NCBI RefSeq assembly: GCF_003391395.1 | Contig: NZ_CP024190.1 | Location: 2,666,001-2,730,000 of the forward strand | Length of the DNA stretch: 64,000 nucleotides | Direction: 5' to 3' | Source: Mycobacterium marinum | GTDB lineage: Bacteria; Actinomycetota; Actinomycetes; Mycobacteriales; Mycobacteriaceae | In this document: positions 45,813 to 55,011 of the stretch, piece after piece | Position numbering within the stretch: position 1 is the first letter of the stretch | Layout of the letters: every line of letters starts with the position of its first letter | The notes under the pieces: model-generated | Database searches by the model: none | What the model saw: only the letters and a program-made list of their open reading frames with translations | Told to the model about the DNA's origin: nothing | Made by a program: the position numbers and the translations under genes

Positions 45813-46322
45813 ATGGTGCATTCGATCGAGCTGGTCTTTGACCGCGACACCGAGGCCGCGGTCCGCCGCATCTGGGAGGAGCTGGCCGGTGCCGGGATCC
45901 CCAGCCAGGCGCCGGCGAGCCGTCCGCACGTGACAATGGCCGTCGCCGATCGGATCAGCTCCGAGGTGGACGAGCTGCTGAGCCCGGTTGCCGCAACACT
46001 TCCCCTGAGTTGTGCGATCGGTGCGCCGGTCTTGTTCGGCCGGGCAAGCGTGGTCTTCGCACGCCTGGTGGTGCCAACAGCCGAGCTGTTGGCACTGCAC
46101 TCCGAGGTACACCGGTTGTGTGCTCCCTATCTGGACCCGGCGCCGATGCCGAATAGCCTGCCCGGGCATTGGACCGGCCATGTCACCCTGGCCCGGCGGG
46201 TCGGTGGGGCCCAGCTGGGGCGGGCACTGCGGATTGCCGGCCGCCCCGCACAAATCAATGGCAGTTTCGCCGGCCTGCGCCGCTGGGACGGGAACAAACG
46301 CGCTGAGCAACCGATCACATGA
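45813..46322 (+). CDS. 2'-5' RNA ligase / 2H phosphoesterase family protein (Rv1571-like)
   Basis: A 169-residue 2H phosphoesterase. The two catalytic HxT motifs are RPHVTMAV and TGHVTLARR, about 115 residues apart. The substrate is unknown; family members act on cyclic or 2'-5' RNA ends or nucleotides. It begins two bases after the bioD stop and is likely the last gene of the bioAFD operon. Confidence 0.85.
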   Translation: MVHSIELVFDRDTEAAVRRIWEELAGAGIPSQAPASRPHVTMAVADRISSEVDELLSPVAATLPLSCAIGAPVLFGRASVVFARLVVPTAELLALHSEVHRLCAPYLDPAPMPNSLPGHWTGHVTLARRVGGAQLGRALRIAGRPAQINGSFAGLRRWDGNKRAEQPIT

Positions 46323-46378
46323 CGGTGCTCAGCAAGGTGAAATCACAGCACAGCGCGCGGTGGGCTACCGCGTCAGGT

Positions 46379-46408
46379 TTGTGCAGCCGTGCACGGCTAC
46401 CCTAAGTT
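46379..46408 (+). promoter_or_regulatory. bioB promoter with a palindromic operator candidate
   Basis: A -35-like TTGTGC (46379-46384) and a -10-like TAAGTT (46403-46408) are 18 bases apart. The spacer begins with a perfect 14-base palindrome AGCCGTGCACGGCT (46385-46398). A protein bound there would block polymerase. TetR-type BioQ regulates biotin genes in some mycobacteria, but I cannot match this sequence to its published site. Confidence 0.5.
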
Positions 46409-46474
46409 GGCAGTTCTGTGCTCGACAGGCTCGGGCCAGACCACAGATTTTGACGAAGACCAGGGGAGTACTTG

Positions 46475-47524
46475 GTGACTCAGGCGGCTACTCGACCCAG
46501 CAATGACGCCGGCCAGGATGGCGTGACCGAACCAGACATTCTGGCCGTGGCGCGGCAGCAGGTGCTGGAGCGTGGGGAGGGCTTGAATCAGGAGCAGGTC
46601 CTGCAGGTCCTGCAGCTATCGGAGGACCGCCTGGAAGAACTGCTGGCGCTGGCCCATGACGTCCGGATGCGCTGGTGCGGCCCCGAGGTCGAGGTCGAGG
46701 GCATCATCAGCCTAAAGACCGGTGGCTGCCCGGAGGATTGCCACTTCTGCTCGCAATCGGGCCTGTTCAGCTCGCCGGTACGCAGCGCCTGGTTGGACAT
46801 CCCCAGCCTGGTCGAGGCGGCCAAGCAGACGGCCAAGTCCGGCGCTACCGAATTTTGCATCGTGGCGGCGGTCCGCGGTCCCGATGCCAGGCTGCTGTCC
46901 CAGGTCGCCGCGGGCATCGAGGCGATTCGAAACGAAGTCGAAATCAACGTCGCCTGCTCGCTGGGCATGCTGACCGCCGAGCAGGTGGAACAGCTCGCGG
47001 CGATGGGTGTGCATCGCTACAACCACAACCTGGAGACCGCTCGCTCGTACTTCACCAACGTCGTTACGACGCACACGTGGGAGGAGCGCTGGCAGACGCT
47101 CACGATGGTGCGCGACGCCGGCATGGAGGTGTGTTGCGGCGGCATCCTCGGTATGGGGGAGACGCTGGAGCAGCGCGCCGAATTCGCCGCCAACCTGGCC
47201 GAGCTGGACCCCGACGAGGTCCCGTTGAACTTCCTCAACCCCCGCCCCGGCACCCCCTTCGGTGACCTCGAGGTGCTGCCGGCCGGCGAAGCGCTCAAGG
47301 CGGTTGGTGCGTTCCGATTGGCGCTACCGCGCACGATGCTGCGCTTTGCCGGTGGCCGCGAGATCACCCTCGGCGACCTGGGCGCCAAGCGTGGGATCCT
47401 GGGCGGCATCAACGCGGTGATCGTCGGAAACTACCTGACCACGCTCGGCCGTCCGGCCGAAGCTGACCTGGAACTGTTGGAAGACCTACAGATGCCGTTG
47501 AAGGCGCTCAACGCAAGTTTGTAG
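46475..47524 (+). CDS. bioB: Biotin synthase (radical SAM)
   Basis: Inserts sulfur into dethiobiotin; 349 residues. The radical-SAM CxxxCxxC is Cys85-Cys89-Cys92 in [27 protein letters not shown] and [11 protein letters not shown] are standard BioB blocks, and NACS-like VACSLGML carries a [2Fe-2S] ligand. GTG 46475 matches M. tuberculosis and has an AGGGGAG site. Followed 15 bases later by the auxiliary protein gene. The phiRv1 prophage found near here in M. tuberculosis is absent. Confidence 0.97.
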
Positions 47525-47539
47525 GAAATCAAGGACATT

Positions 47540-47767
47540 GTGGTGGGAAGTCTCGGTGCTCCGGTCACTGCCGGCGTCTACAACGTCTACACCGGCGAAC
47601 TGGCGGGTACGACCACGCCCACAGCGGCCCAGTTAGGTCTGGAGCCGCCGCGGTTCTGTGCCGAATGCGGACGGCGGATGATCGTGCAGATTCGTCCCGA
47701 TGGTTGGTGGGCGCGATGCTCGCGGCACGGGCAGGTGGACTCTTCGGAGTTGGAGACGCGTCGGTGA
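47540..47767 (+). CDS. bsaP: Biotin synthase auxiliary protein (Rv1590-like)
   Basis: A 75-residue protein with a zinc- or cluster-type motif: Cys40-x2-Cys43 and Cys60-x2-His63 in FCAECGRR and WWARCSRHGQ. Its mycobacterial orthologue has been reported as a protein needed for BioB function; I rely on memory for that. Its position 15 bases after bioB supports the link. GTG 47540 or 47543 starts it. Its stop overlaps the next gene's GTG. Confidence 0.82.
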   Translation: MVGSLGAPVTAGVYNVYTGELAGTTTPTAAQLGLEPPRFCAECGRRMIVQIRPDGWWARCSRHGQVDSSELETRR

Positions 47768-48462
47768 CCGAGGAATCGGTGCCTGCTGTTCCCACCACGT
47801 CCCACGAGGCGCAGCCGCCCGTCGACGCGGTGGGGCTGCCGGATTCCGGTGGCCCTCGAACGTCGCGAACCCGCGCAATCACCACCGTGATGCTCGGTCT
47901 TACCGCGGTTGGCCTGTTGGTTGGCGGACTTTGGGCCTGGGTGGCTCCGGCCGTTCATGCCGTGGTCGCCGTCACCCGGACGGGCGAGCGTGTGCACGAT
48001 TACTTGGGTAGCGAGTCAGAGAATTTCTTTGTCGCACCGTTCTTGATGCTCGGGCTGTTGGGTGTGGTGGCCGTGGTGGCGGCGGTGCTGATCTGGCAGT
48101 GGCGTGAACACAGAGGGCCCGCGATGGTGGCCGCCTTTGCGGCCGGGCTGGTGGGCGCCGCGGCGGCGGCAACCGCCGTCGGTGCGTTGCTGGTGTACTG
48201 GCGCTATGGCGCGTTGGATTTCGACACGGTGCCGCTGGCCAGCGGCGATCACTCGTTGACATACGTGATTGAGGCGCCGCCGGTGTTTTTCGCCCGCCAC
48301 GCGTCTTTGATAGCGGCCACCCTGTTGTTGCCCGCGGCCGTCGGGTCACTGGTGTACGCACTGATGGCGGCCGGAACCGTGCGTGATGATCTGGGCGGCT
48401 ACCCGCCGGTCGAGCCCCGGCCGGCCGCACCCGCAAAAGCCCCCGAAGCGCCGGTGCCGTAA
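47764..48462 (+). CDS. DUF2567-type membrane protein (Rv1591-like)
   Basis: A 232-residue protein with about 40 polar residues first, then four hydrophobic segments near residues 40-65, 92-112, 120-142 and 175-200. A large outer loop follows the first helix. It ends in a Pro/Ala-rich tail. GTG 47764 overlaps the upstream stop (GTGA), so it is coupled to bioB and its helper. Function unknown; a biotin link is only positional. Confidence 0.85.
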   Translation: MTEESVPAVPTTSHEAQPPVDAVGLPDSGGPRTSRTRAITTVMLGLTAVGLLVGGLWAWVAPAVHAVVAVTRTGERVHDYLGSESENFFVAPFLMLGLLGVVAVVAAVLIWQWREHRGPAMVAAFAAGLVGAAAAATAVGALLVYWRYGALDFDTVPLASGDHSLTYVIEAPPVFFARHASLIAATLLLPAAVGSLVYALMAAGTVRDDLGGYPPVEPRPAAPAKAPEAPVP

Positions 48463-48507
48463 CGGATTTCGGTGCGGCTCAAAGTGGACAATCCACGGTG
48501 GGCGGCC

Positions 48508-49848
48508 TTACAGCGGGCGGCGATGAATCTTGCGTCCGGTGATCATCTTGGCGGCGATGACGGCCAATCGTGCCATGCCCGCATAGGTCATCGGGTTGAA
48601 CATCGTCGGCCACGTGGTTCGAATGACGTGTTCGGTCAGCGGCAGGCCTGCGAATCGGTCGGTGAGCCAGCGCAGCGTCATCGGGGCGGACAGCGGGTGC
48701 AACATCATGTGCTCGTTGAAGGCATCCCGGTGGTAGGTAACCCTGGCACCACCCGTCGAATAGGACTCGGCCAGCGTGTCGATGTCATCGACGGAGATGA
48801 GATAGTCGTGGACGGCCTGCACGATCAACACCGGGGGTGCCGGCACGGCGGCGCCCAGTTTGATGTCGTCGAAGACGTGCACAACTTCTGGTGTGGACAG
48901 AACATCGTCGAGCGGCTCGTCCAGGTAGTGGCCCAAGTCGTTGTTGGCCATCCGGATGACCGCTTCGGCGGTGGTCATCTGCTCGAGCCGCTCGAGCAAC
49001 TCGATCCCATCTTCGTTGGCATGTTGTTTGATCACCCGGTCCAGCCCCGGGTAGGCGTGTCCGAGGGCGGCCACCACCATTGCGGGCAGGCCCGCAAGCA
49101 GGGTTCCGTTGAGCCGACGGAAGGTATTACCCAGGTCGCCGACCGGCGAACCCAGCACGGCTCCGACGATGTTGAGCTCAGGCGCGTACTCGCCGCACAT
49201 TTCGGCAGCCCATGCGCTGGCCAGGCCCCCGCCCGAGTAGCCCCACAATCCGATCGGCGCCGATTGCGGCAGCGCCAGACGTTCGGCGCTCAGGGCCGCC
49301 CGGATACCGTCCAGGACCCGGTAGCCCGGCTCGTAGGGCGTTCCCCAAAGCCCCCGGACACCTTCGTGGTCAGGTACTGAGACCGCCCACCCCTCGGCAA
49401 CGGCGGCGGTGATCAGCAGCAGCTCCAACTGGGTCAATGAGCCGATCGCTTTGGCTCCGCGGCGCAGCGCGTAGGAGGGAAAGCAGCGCGAGGACATGGC
49501 GTCGATCGCGCACTGGTAGGAGAGCAGCGGGTAGGTCTGTCCGGGCGCAACTTCGGCGGGAAGAATCACCGTGGTCACGGTGGCCTCGGGATTGCCGTAC
49601 ATGTCCGTGGTCCGGTACAGCAGTTGAGTGCCGGTGATGGACTGCGGGATCAAGCCCAGAAACGCCAGCTCGACCTCGCGCGAGCGCAACACCGTACCCG
49701 GTTCGGCATGGTGGTAGCCGGCGGGCGGGTCATAAAACGGATCGTCACTCGGCAGCAGGGGACGTACCTTGCGCTGCAGTTCCTCATGCGGCGGCCGGCC
49801 GATCCATTCGGCGGCGCGCGCGTCTGCCAGACTGCCGAGCTTCACCAT
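48508..49848 (-). CDS. Secretory-type triacylglycerol lipase (LIP family, Rv1592c-like)
   Basis: A 446-residue alpha/beta hydrolase of the LIP family. The nucleophile elbow is GLWGYSGGGLASAW (GxSxG), and HDYLISVDDID supplies the Asp region. SEHM-like FNEHMMLHP carries the catalytic His. ATG 49848 has an AAGGGAG site and matches M. tuberculosis; the frame is open to 49995. Rv1592c is reported as a cell-wall-associated, isoniazid-responsive lipase (from memory). No clear signal peptide is seen. Confidence 0.9.
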   Translation of the reverse strand: MVKLGSLADARAAEWIGRPPHEELQRKVRPLLPSDDPFYDPPAGYHHAEPGTVLRSREVELAFLGLIPQSITGTQLLYRTTDMYGNPEATVTTVILPAEVAPGQTYPLLSYQCAIDAMSSRCFPSYALRRGAKAIGSLTQLELLLITAAVAEGWAVSVPDHEGVRGLWGTPYEPGYRVLDGIRAALSAERLALPQSAPIGLWGYSGGGLASAWAAEMCGEYAPELNIVGAVLGSPVGDLGNTFRRLNGTLLAGLPAMVVAALGHAYPGLDRVIKQHANEDGIELLERLEQMTTAEAVIRMANNDLGHYLDEPLDDVLSTPEVVHVFDDIKLGAAVPAPPVLIVQAVHDYLISVDDIDTLAESYSTGGARVTYHRDAFNEHMMLHPLSAPMTLRWLTDRFAGLPLTEHVIRTTWPTMFNPMTYAGMARLAVIAAKMITGRKIHRRPL

Positions 49849-50204
49849 TAAGGCTCCCTTCATGGCCTTCGGCATTCTCGCGCACGATCCATCCCGAACC
49901 AGATGGGATGGCAGCGCAGTAAGCCAGTTACGGTTCTGTGCCGGCAGCCGAACGGCGCCAGCATCTCTTAACGAGCTCTTAGTAGTCTCATACAAGCTAC
50001 AGGATTCAACCGCGAAATTGACATTGACATGGCGTGGTCCCGGTCACAATTTGCACCGGGCTTGGATCGGCAATGTCGATTGTTTCGCAACGGCACCCTA
50101 GGGCCCGCCAAAATGCCACTACAGGCTGGGTATTCGGAATCGAGCTCGGGTATTTGGCGGTGACGAAAAAATGGTGGTTGATCGCTATCTGAACCCGGCC
50201 GGCC
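49849..50204. other. Intergenic region upstream of the lipase gene
   Basis: 356 bases without a gene. The 49970-50090 stretch is unusually A/T-rich and probably holds the lipase promoter; no definite -10/-35 pair could be chosen. The lipase frame continues open into it up to 49995, but that extension has no family match. Confidence 0.45.
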
Positions 50205-50912
50205 TCAGCCTGGAGGGCGCAGCGCCGCGAACTCGTCGGTGACTCTGAGCTGGGAATCGGTAAACCTGTACATCGCGGCGGGGCGGCCGCCGCTGCGGCC
50301 GGACTGCGCGAAGGTGCCGGTCTGGGTGATCACCTTTCGGCGGCCCAGGACCCGTTGCAGATTCGTCGTATCGACCTGATAGCCCAGTGTCGCCCCGTAG
50401 ATGTCACGCAACGTGGAGAGTGCGAATTCTTTAGGTGTCAAGGCAAATCCGATATTGGTATACGACATTTTCGCCGCCAGTCGAGCGTGGGCGTGGGTCA
50501 CCATCGGGCCGTGATCGAATGCCATCGGGGGCAGTGCATTCACTGGATGCCAGCGCGTGTCGGCCGGCAGCTCGGGAGTGGCCGGGGAGGGGACCAGGCC
50601 GAGGAATGTCGACGCGATGACGCGGGTGTCGCCCGGCACCCGGTGCGGATCCGAGAACACCGCGAGTTGCTCTAGGTGGGACAACTCGCGCAGATCAACC
50701 TTCTCCGCGAGCTGGCGACGCACCGAGGTGGTCAAGTCCTCGTCGCTGCGCAGCCGCCCGCCCGGTAGTGACCAGGCGCCTTTCTGTGGATCTTGCGCAC
50801 GTTGCCATAACAGCACGTTAAGCTGCGGTTTCCCCCCTCGAGATGCCGCTGTGATCTGGCGAACCTGAAAGACCGCAGCCAGAACTTCATGAGCGGTGTT
50901 ACTATTGGGCAT
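50205..50912 (-). CDS. Nudix-type transcriptional repressor of NAD synthesis (NrtR/NdnR family)
   Basis: A 235-residue regulator, Rv1593c-like. The N-terminal Nudix-fold domain has a degenerate Nudix box (GAWSLPGGRLRSDEDL then RRQLAEKVDL lacking the full REx2EE), as in ligand-sensing NrtR proteins. The C-terminal winged helix spans about 150-235. A perfect inverted repeat begins directly next to its ATG and lies before nadA, so it likely represses both itself and nadABC in response to an NAD-related metabolite. Confidence 0.88.
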   Translation of the reverse strand: MPNSNTAHEVLAAVFQVRQITAASRGGKPQLNVLLWQRAQDPQKGAWSLPGGRLRSDEDLTTSVRRQLAEKVDLRELSHLEQLAVFSDPHRVPGDTRVIASTFLGLVPSPATPELPADTRWHPVNALPPMAFDHGPMVTHAHARLAAKMSYTNIGFALTPKEFALSTLRDIYGATLGYQVDTTNLQRVLGRRKVITQTGTFAQSGRSGGRPAAMYRFTDSQLRVTDEFAALRPPG

Positions 50913-50935
50913 GTTTTCGATTGTAAGTCGAAAAC
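50913..50935. promoter_or_regulatory. NrtR-type operator between the regulator and nadA
   Basis: Inverted repeat GTTTTCGA (50913-50920) and TCGAAAAC (50928-50935), perfect over 8 bases with a 7-base spacer. It abuts the regulator's start codon and ends 24 bases before nadA GTG 50960. Confidence 0.75.
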
Positions 50936-50959
50936 CTCCTGGGCGTGAAAGGAGCCGCC

Positions 50960-52018
50960 GTGACGGTCTTGAATCGCATGGACACGCTCGCTTGTGACGT
51001 GAGTGGTATGACCGACCGCATCAGCGATTCGCCGCTGGGCTACGTCGGGGTCGACGGTGACCAACAGTGGGCCGCGGAAGTTCGCCGGTTGGCGCGGTTA
51101 CGAGGAGCTACGCTGCTGGCGCACAACTACCAGCTGCCGGCCATCCAAGACGTAGCCGACCATGTGGGGGACTCGCTGGCGCTGTCGCGCATCGCTGCCG
51201 AGGCGCCCGAAGGCACCATCGTGTTCTGCGGGGTGCACTTCATGGCCGAGACCGCGAAAATCCTGAGCCCGAACAAGACGGTATTGATTCCCGATCAACG
51301 AGCCGGCTGTTCATTGGCCGACTCCATTAGTCCCGACGAATTGCGGGCCTGGAAAGCCGAGCACCCGGGCGCTGTCGTTGTCTCTTACGTCAATACCACC
51401 GCGGAAGTGAAAGCGCTCACCGACATTTGCTGCACCTCGTCGAACGCCGTCGACGTGGTCGCGTCTATCGATCCGGACCGCGAGGTGCTGTTCTGCCCCG
51501 ACCAGTTCCTGGGCGCCCACGTGCGGCGCGAGACCGGCCGCGGAAACCTGCACGTCTGGGCCGGTGAATGTCATGTACACGCCGGGATCAACGGCGATGA
51601 ACTCAGTGAGCAAGCTCGCGCCAACCCCGAGGCTGAACTGTTTGTGCACCCCGAGTGTGGGTGCGCCACCTCTGCGCTCTACCTGGCCGGAGAAGGTGCC
51701 GTCCCCGCGGAGCGGGTAAAGATCCTGTCCACCGGTGGGATGCTCGACGCGGCGCACGAGACCCGCGCGCGCAAGGTGCTGGTGGCCACCGAGGTCGGGA
51801 TGCTCCATCAACTGCGCCGGGCCGCACCGCAGGTCGACTTCCAAGCGGTTAACGACCGGGCGTCGTGCAAGTACATGAAGATGATCACTCCCGCGGCCTT
51901 GCTGCGTTGCCTGCTCGAAGGGGCCGACGAAGTTCATGTCGATCCCGACGTGGCGGCGGCGGGCCGGCTCAGTGTCCAGCGGATGATCGAAATCGGCCAG
52001 CCCGGTGGTGGCGAATGA
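50960..52018 (+). CDS. nadA: Quinolinate synthase
   Basis: [4Fe-4S] enzyme condensing iminoaspartate and dihydroxyacetone phosphate to quinolinate; 352 residues. LAHNYQLPAIQDVADHVGDSL, FCGVHFMAETAKIL and cluster cysteines in DQRAGCSLAD, HPECGCATSA and DRASCKYMKM are present. GTG 50960 follows an AAAGGAG site; an in-frame start at 50945 would cover that site. Overlaps nadB by four bases (ATGA). Confidence 0.97.
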   Translation: MTVLNRMDTLACDVSGMTDRISDSPLGYVGVDGDQQWAAEVRRLARLRGATLLAHNYQLPAIQDVADHVGDSLALSRIAAEAPEGTIVFCGVHFMAETAKILSPNKTVLIPDQRAGCSLADSISPDELRAWKAEHPGAVVVSYVNTTAEVKALTDICCTSSNAVDVVASIDPDREVLFCPDQFLGAHVRRETGRGNLHVWAGECHVHAGINGDELSEQARANPEAELFVHPECGCATSALYLAGEGAVPAERVKILSTGGMLDAAHETRARKVLVATEVGMLHQLRRAAPQVDFQAVNDRASCKYMKMITPAALLRCLLEGADEVHVDPDVAAAGRLSVQRMIEIGQPGGGE

Positions 52019-53589
52019 GGACGAGTCCCACTTGGCGGGATGCGGCCGACGTCGTCGTAATCGGCACCGGTGTGGCCGGTCTGGCCGCCGCACTGTCCGC
52101 TCATCGCGCTGGCCGCAGCGTCGTCCTGCTCAACAAGGCCGCCGACACCGTTGGAGCCACCGCAACCCACTACGCGCAGGGCGGTATAGCGGTGGTACTG
52201 CCGGGCGGCGACGATTCGGTCGATGCGCACGTGGCCGACACCGTGACCGCGGGTGCCGGGCTGTGCGATCTCGAAGCCGTGTACTCGATCGTCGCTGACG
52301 GGTTCCGCGCGGTGACCGACCTGGTCGGCGATGGCGCGAAGTTCGACGAAACATCAACCGGTCGTTGGGCTCTCACGCGTGAAGGTGGGCACTCGCGGCG
52401 GCGCATCGTGCATGCCGGAGGCGACGCGACCGGTGCCGAAGTCCAGCGCGCACTCGATCAAGCCGCTGGTCTGCTGGACATCCGCGCCAGCCACGTGGCG
52501 CTGCGAATACTGCACGACGACACCGCGGTAACGGGAGTGTTGGTGCTCAACCCGAACGGTGTGGGCATCATCAGCGCGCCGTCGGTGATCTTGGCCACCG
52601 GTGGGCTGGGGCAGTTGTACAGCGCGACCACCAACCCCGATGGCGCCACCGGTGACGGAATCGCGCTGGCGCTATGGGCCGGCGTCGCGGTCAGCGATCT
52701 CGAATTCATCCAATTCCACCCGACCATGCTGTTCGACGGGAGCAGTGGTGGCCGTCGTCCGCTGATCACCGAGGCAATTCGCGGAGAAGGCGCGAGATTG
52801 CTTGACCGGCAGGGCCGGTCGATTACCGCCGGTGTTCACCCGCTGGGAGACTTGGCGCCTCGTGATGTGGTGGCGGCGGCCATTGACGCGCGGATGAAGG
52901 CCAACGGAGATCCATGCGCCTACCTGGACGCGCGTAGTATCAAGGGTTTCGAGTCGCGGTTCCCGACCGTCACCGCCTCGTGTCGGGCGGCTGGCATCGA
53001 TCCCGTTCGGCAGCCGATACCGGTGGTCCCGGGAGCCCATTACAGTTGCGGCGGCGTCATTACCGATGTGTACGGAAACACCGAGCTGCCAGGCTTGTTC
53101 GCGGCAGGTGAGGTGGCCCGCACCGGCATGCACGGTGCCAACCGGCTGGCGTCCAACAGCTTGCTCGAAGGACTGGTGGTCGGTGGCCGGGCCGGCAAGG
53201 GCGCGGCCGCGCATGCGGCGGCCGCCGGGCTTGCGCATGCGACGATGCCCGAGCCGATTGCGCATACCGCGCCCCGCCGTGATGACCTGCAGCGGGCGAT
53301 GAGTCGCGACGCGTCGGTGGTTCGCGATGCCGCCGGGTTGCACCGGCTGGCCGAGATGCTGGACGGGCCGACTCGTGGCATTGCCGACCGCAATGACTTC
53401 GAAGATGTGGCCCTGGCGCTCGCCGCCCGCGTCGTGGGTGCTGGTGCCCTGGCGCGCAACGAAAGTCGCGGTTGCCACCACCGCGCCGAGTACCCGGACG
53501 TGGTGCCTGAGCAGGGACGCGGCATCGTGGTCCGATTGGCTGGCGACCAGGACTCGGTTTGTGTGGAGGCGTTGGCGGCGGTGGGCTGA
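52015..53589 (+). CDS. nadB: L-aspartate oxidase
   Basis: FAD enzyme oxidising aspartate to iminoaspartate for NadA; 524 residues. The FAD motif VVVIGTGVAGLAAALSA is at the N-terminus, and ATHYAQGGIA and the EFIQFHPTMLF block are typical of the succinate dehydrogenase/aspartate oxidase family. HYSCGGVITDVYG and GLFAAGEVARTGMHGANRLASNSL complete the fold. ATG 52015 overlaps the nadA stop. Confidence 0.97.
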   Translation: MRTSPTWRDAADVVVIGTGVAGLAAALSAHRAGRSVVLLNKAADTVGATATHYAQGGIAVVLPGGDDSVDAHVADTVTAGAGLCDLEAVYSIVADGFRAVTDLVGDGAKFDETSTGRWALTREGGHSRRRIVHAGGDATGAEVQRALDQAAGLLDIRASHVALRILHDDTAVTGVLVLNPNGVGIISAPSVILATGGLGQLYSATTNPDGATGDGIALALWAGVAVSDLEFIQFHPTMLFDGSSGGRRPLITEAIRGEGARLLDRQGRSITAGVHPLGDLAPRDVVAAAIDARMKANGDPCAYLDARSIKGFESRFPTVTASCRAAGIDPVRQPIPVVPGAHYSCGGVITDVYGNTELPGLFAAGEVARTGMHGANRLASNSLLEGLVVGGRAGKGAAAHAAAAGLAHATMPEPIAHTAPRRDDLQRAMSRDASVVRDAAGLHRLAEMLDGPTRGIADRNDFEDVALALAARVVGAGALARNESRGCHHRAEYPDVVPEQGRGIVVRLAGDQDSVCVEALAAVG

Positions 53590-54446
53590 TGACGCTTACC
53601 GATCAAGAACGCGACGCGGTCCGAGAGACCATTCGGCGCGGCCTCGACGAGGATCTCTGCTACGGGCCCGATGTCACCACGATCGCGACGGTGCCGGCTG
53701 ATGCGACCGCGACGGCGTCAATGGTTCCCCGGGAGGCCGGAGTGATCGCCGGGGTGGACGTCGCGCTGATGGTGCTCGATGAGGTCATCGGTAAAGACGG
53801 CTATCAGGTGCTCGGCCGTGTCGACGATGGCGCCCGGTTGCAGACCGGCGAGCCGGTGCTGACGATCCGGGCGCAAACGCGAGGTCTGCTGACCGCCGAA
53901 CGCACCATGTTGAACCTGGTCTGCCACTTGTCGGGGATCGCGACGGCAACGGCAGCCTGGGTAGAGGCGGTGCACGGAACGAAGGCCAGGATTCGCGACA
54001 CCCGCAAAACCCTGCCCGGCCTGCGGGCCTTGCAGAAGTACGCGGTTCGCGTTGGCGGCGGAGTCAACCACCGGCTCGGTCTCGGTGATGCCGCGCTGAT
54101 CAAAGACAATCATGTCGCCGCCGCCGGATCGGTGCTTGAAGCATTGCGGGCCGTGCGGGCTGCGGCGCCCGATCTGCCCTGTGAAGTCGAGGTTGACTCC
54201 CTCGAACAGCTTGACGAGGTACTGCCCGAGAAGCCCGAACTGATCCTGCTGGACAATTTCCCGGTTTGGCAGACCCAGACGGCGGTGCAGCGGCGGGATT
54301 CGCGGGCGCCCACCGTCTTGCTCGAGTCCTCGGGCGGGCTCAGCCTTGACACCGCGGCGACCTATGCGGCGACAGGTGTGGACTACCTCGCAGTCGGTGC
54401 GCTGACCCATTCGGTGCGGGTGCTCGACATCGGTTTGGACATGTGA
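53589..54446 (+). CDS. nadC: Nicotinate-nucleotide pyrophosphorylase (quinolinate phosphoribosyltransferase)
   Basis: Converts quinolinate and PRPP to nicotinate mononucleotide; 285 residues, same length as M. tuberculosis NadC. Active-site blocks are RDTRKTLPGLRALQKYAVRVGGGVNHR, IKDNH and EVEVDSLEQL. ATG 53589 overlaps the nadB stop by one base. Last gene of the nad operon, followed by a hairpin. Confidence 0.97.
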   Translation: MTLTDQERDAVRETIRRGLDEDLCYGPDVTTIATVPADATATASMVPREAGVIAGVDVALMVLDEVIGKDGYQVLGRVDDGARLQTGEPVLTIRAQTRGLLTAERTMLNLVCHLSGIATATAAWVEAVHGTKARIRDTRKTLPGLRALQKYAVRVGGGVNHRLGLGDAALIKDNHVAAAGSVLEALRAVRAAAPDLPCEVEVDSLEQLDEVLPEKPELILLDNFPVWQTQTAVQRRDSRAPTVLLESSGGLSLDTAATYAATGVDYLAVGALTHSVRVLDIGLDM

Positions 54447-54476
54447 GCCCTGGCTGACGGGATCATCCGCGTGCCG

Positions 54477-54500
54477 ACGCTGCCGTTGCTGTGGCAGCGT
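54477..54500. terminator. Hairpin between convergent nadC and the Ddn-like gene
   Basis: Perfect 8-base stem ACGCTGCC (54477-54484) and GGCAGCGT (54493-54500) with an 8-base loop. No T-run on either side; it may work as a bidirectional terminator or barrier. Confidence 0.5.
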
Positions 54501-54507
54501 GCGGGCC

Positions 54508-54918
54508 TCAGGCGATATCCGCGACGAATACTCCGATGCGGCGCAATTGCACACGCGCCATCATCGGCAGCTCATCGCTTTGGGAGCCGGCCGGCAGAAT
54601 TCGCGGATTGACGATGTGCACCTGACGGCGGGTAAAGAAAACATCGGCTTCGCCCGCGGCCAGAACGTTTTTCACCCAGTCGGTTTTTCCGTGACCCAGC
54701 GCAATGGCCAACACATTGCCCTTGCGGTACACCGTCACGATTGTCTTGTAGGGTTTGCCGGATTTGCGGCCCTGGTGGGTGATGGTGGCCGTACCCGGAA
54801 GGTAGCGCGCAATGGGTTTGAGTGCGGGATTGATGTATTTGATCTGGAAACGCTCGAACCAGGGCGGGAACACCATCGGCACGCCGGGAGCGTTGTTCGG
54901 GTGGTCCTTTGCCGACAT
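54508..54918 (-). CDS. Ddn-family F420-dependent nitroreductase-like protein (Rv1598c-like)
   Basis: A 136-residue split-barrel protein. FQIKYINPALKPIARYLPG is the entry helix, and TITHQGRKSGKPYKTIVTVYRKGN is the F420-phosphate-binding loop. ALGHGKTDWVKNVLAAGEADV and MARVQLRRIGVFVADI end the fold. ATG 54918 has an AAGGGAG site. A second member of the family (28563-29000) is in this window. Substrate unknown. Confidence 0.88.
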   Translation of the reverse strand: MSAKDHPNNAPGVPMVFPPWFERFQIKYINPALKPIARYLPGTATITHQGRKSGKPYKTIVTVYRKGNVLAIALGHGKTDWVKNVLAAGEADVFFTRRQVHIVNPRILPAGSQSDELPMMARVQLRRIGVFVADIA

Positions 54919-55011
54919 GTTGGCTCCCTTTCGCAAGTGCGTACCTGGGCGGCTCTACCGGCACTGTACCGGTCGGAATTCGACTTGAGTTGCTCTGGGA
55001 CAATGGTTGGC

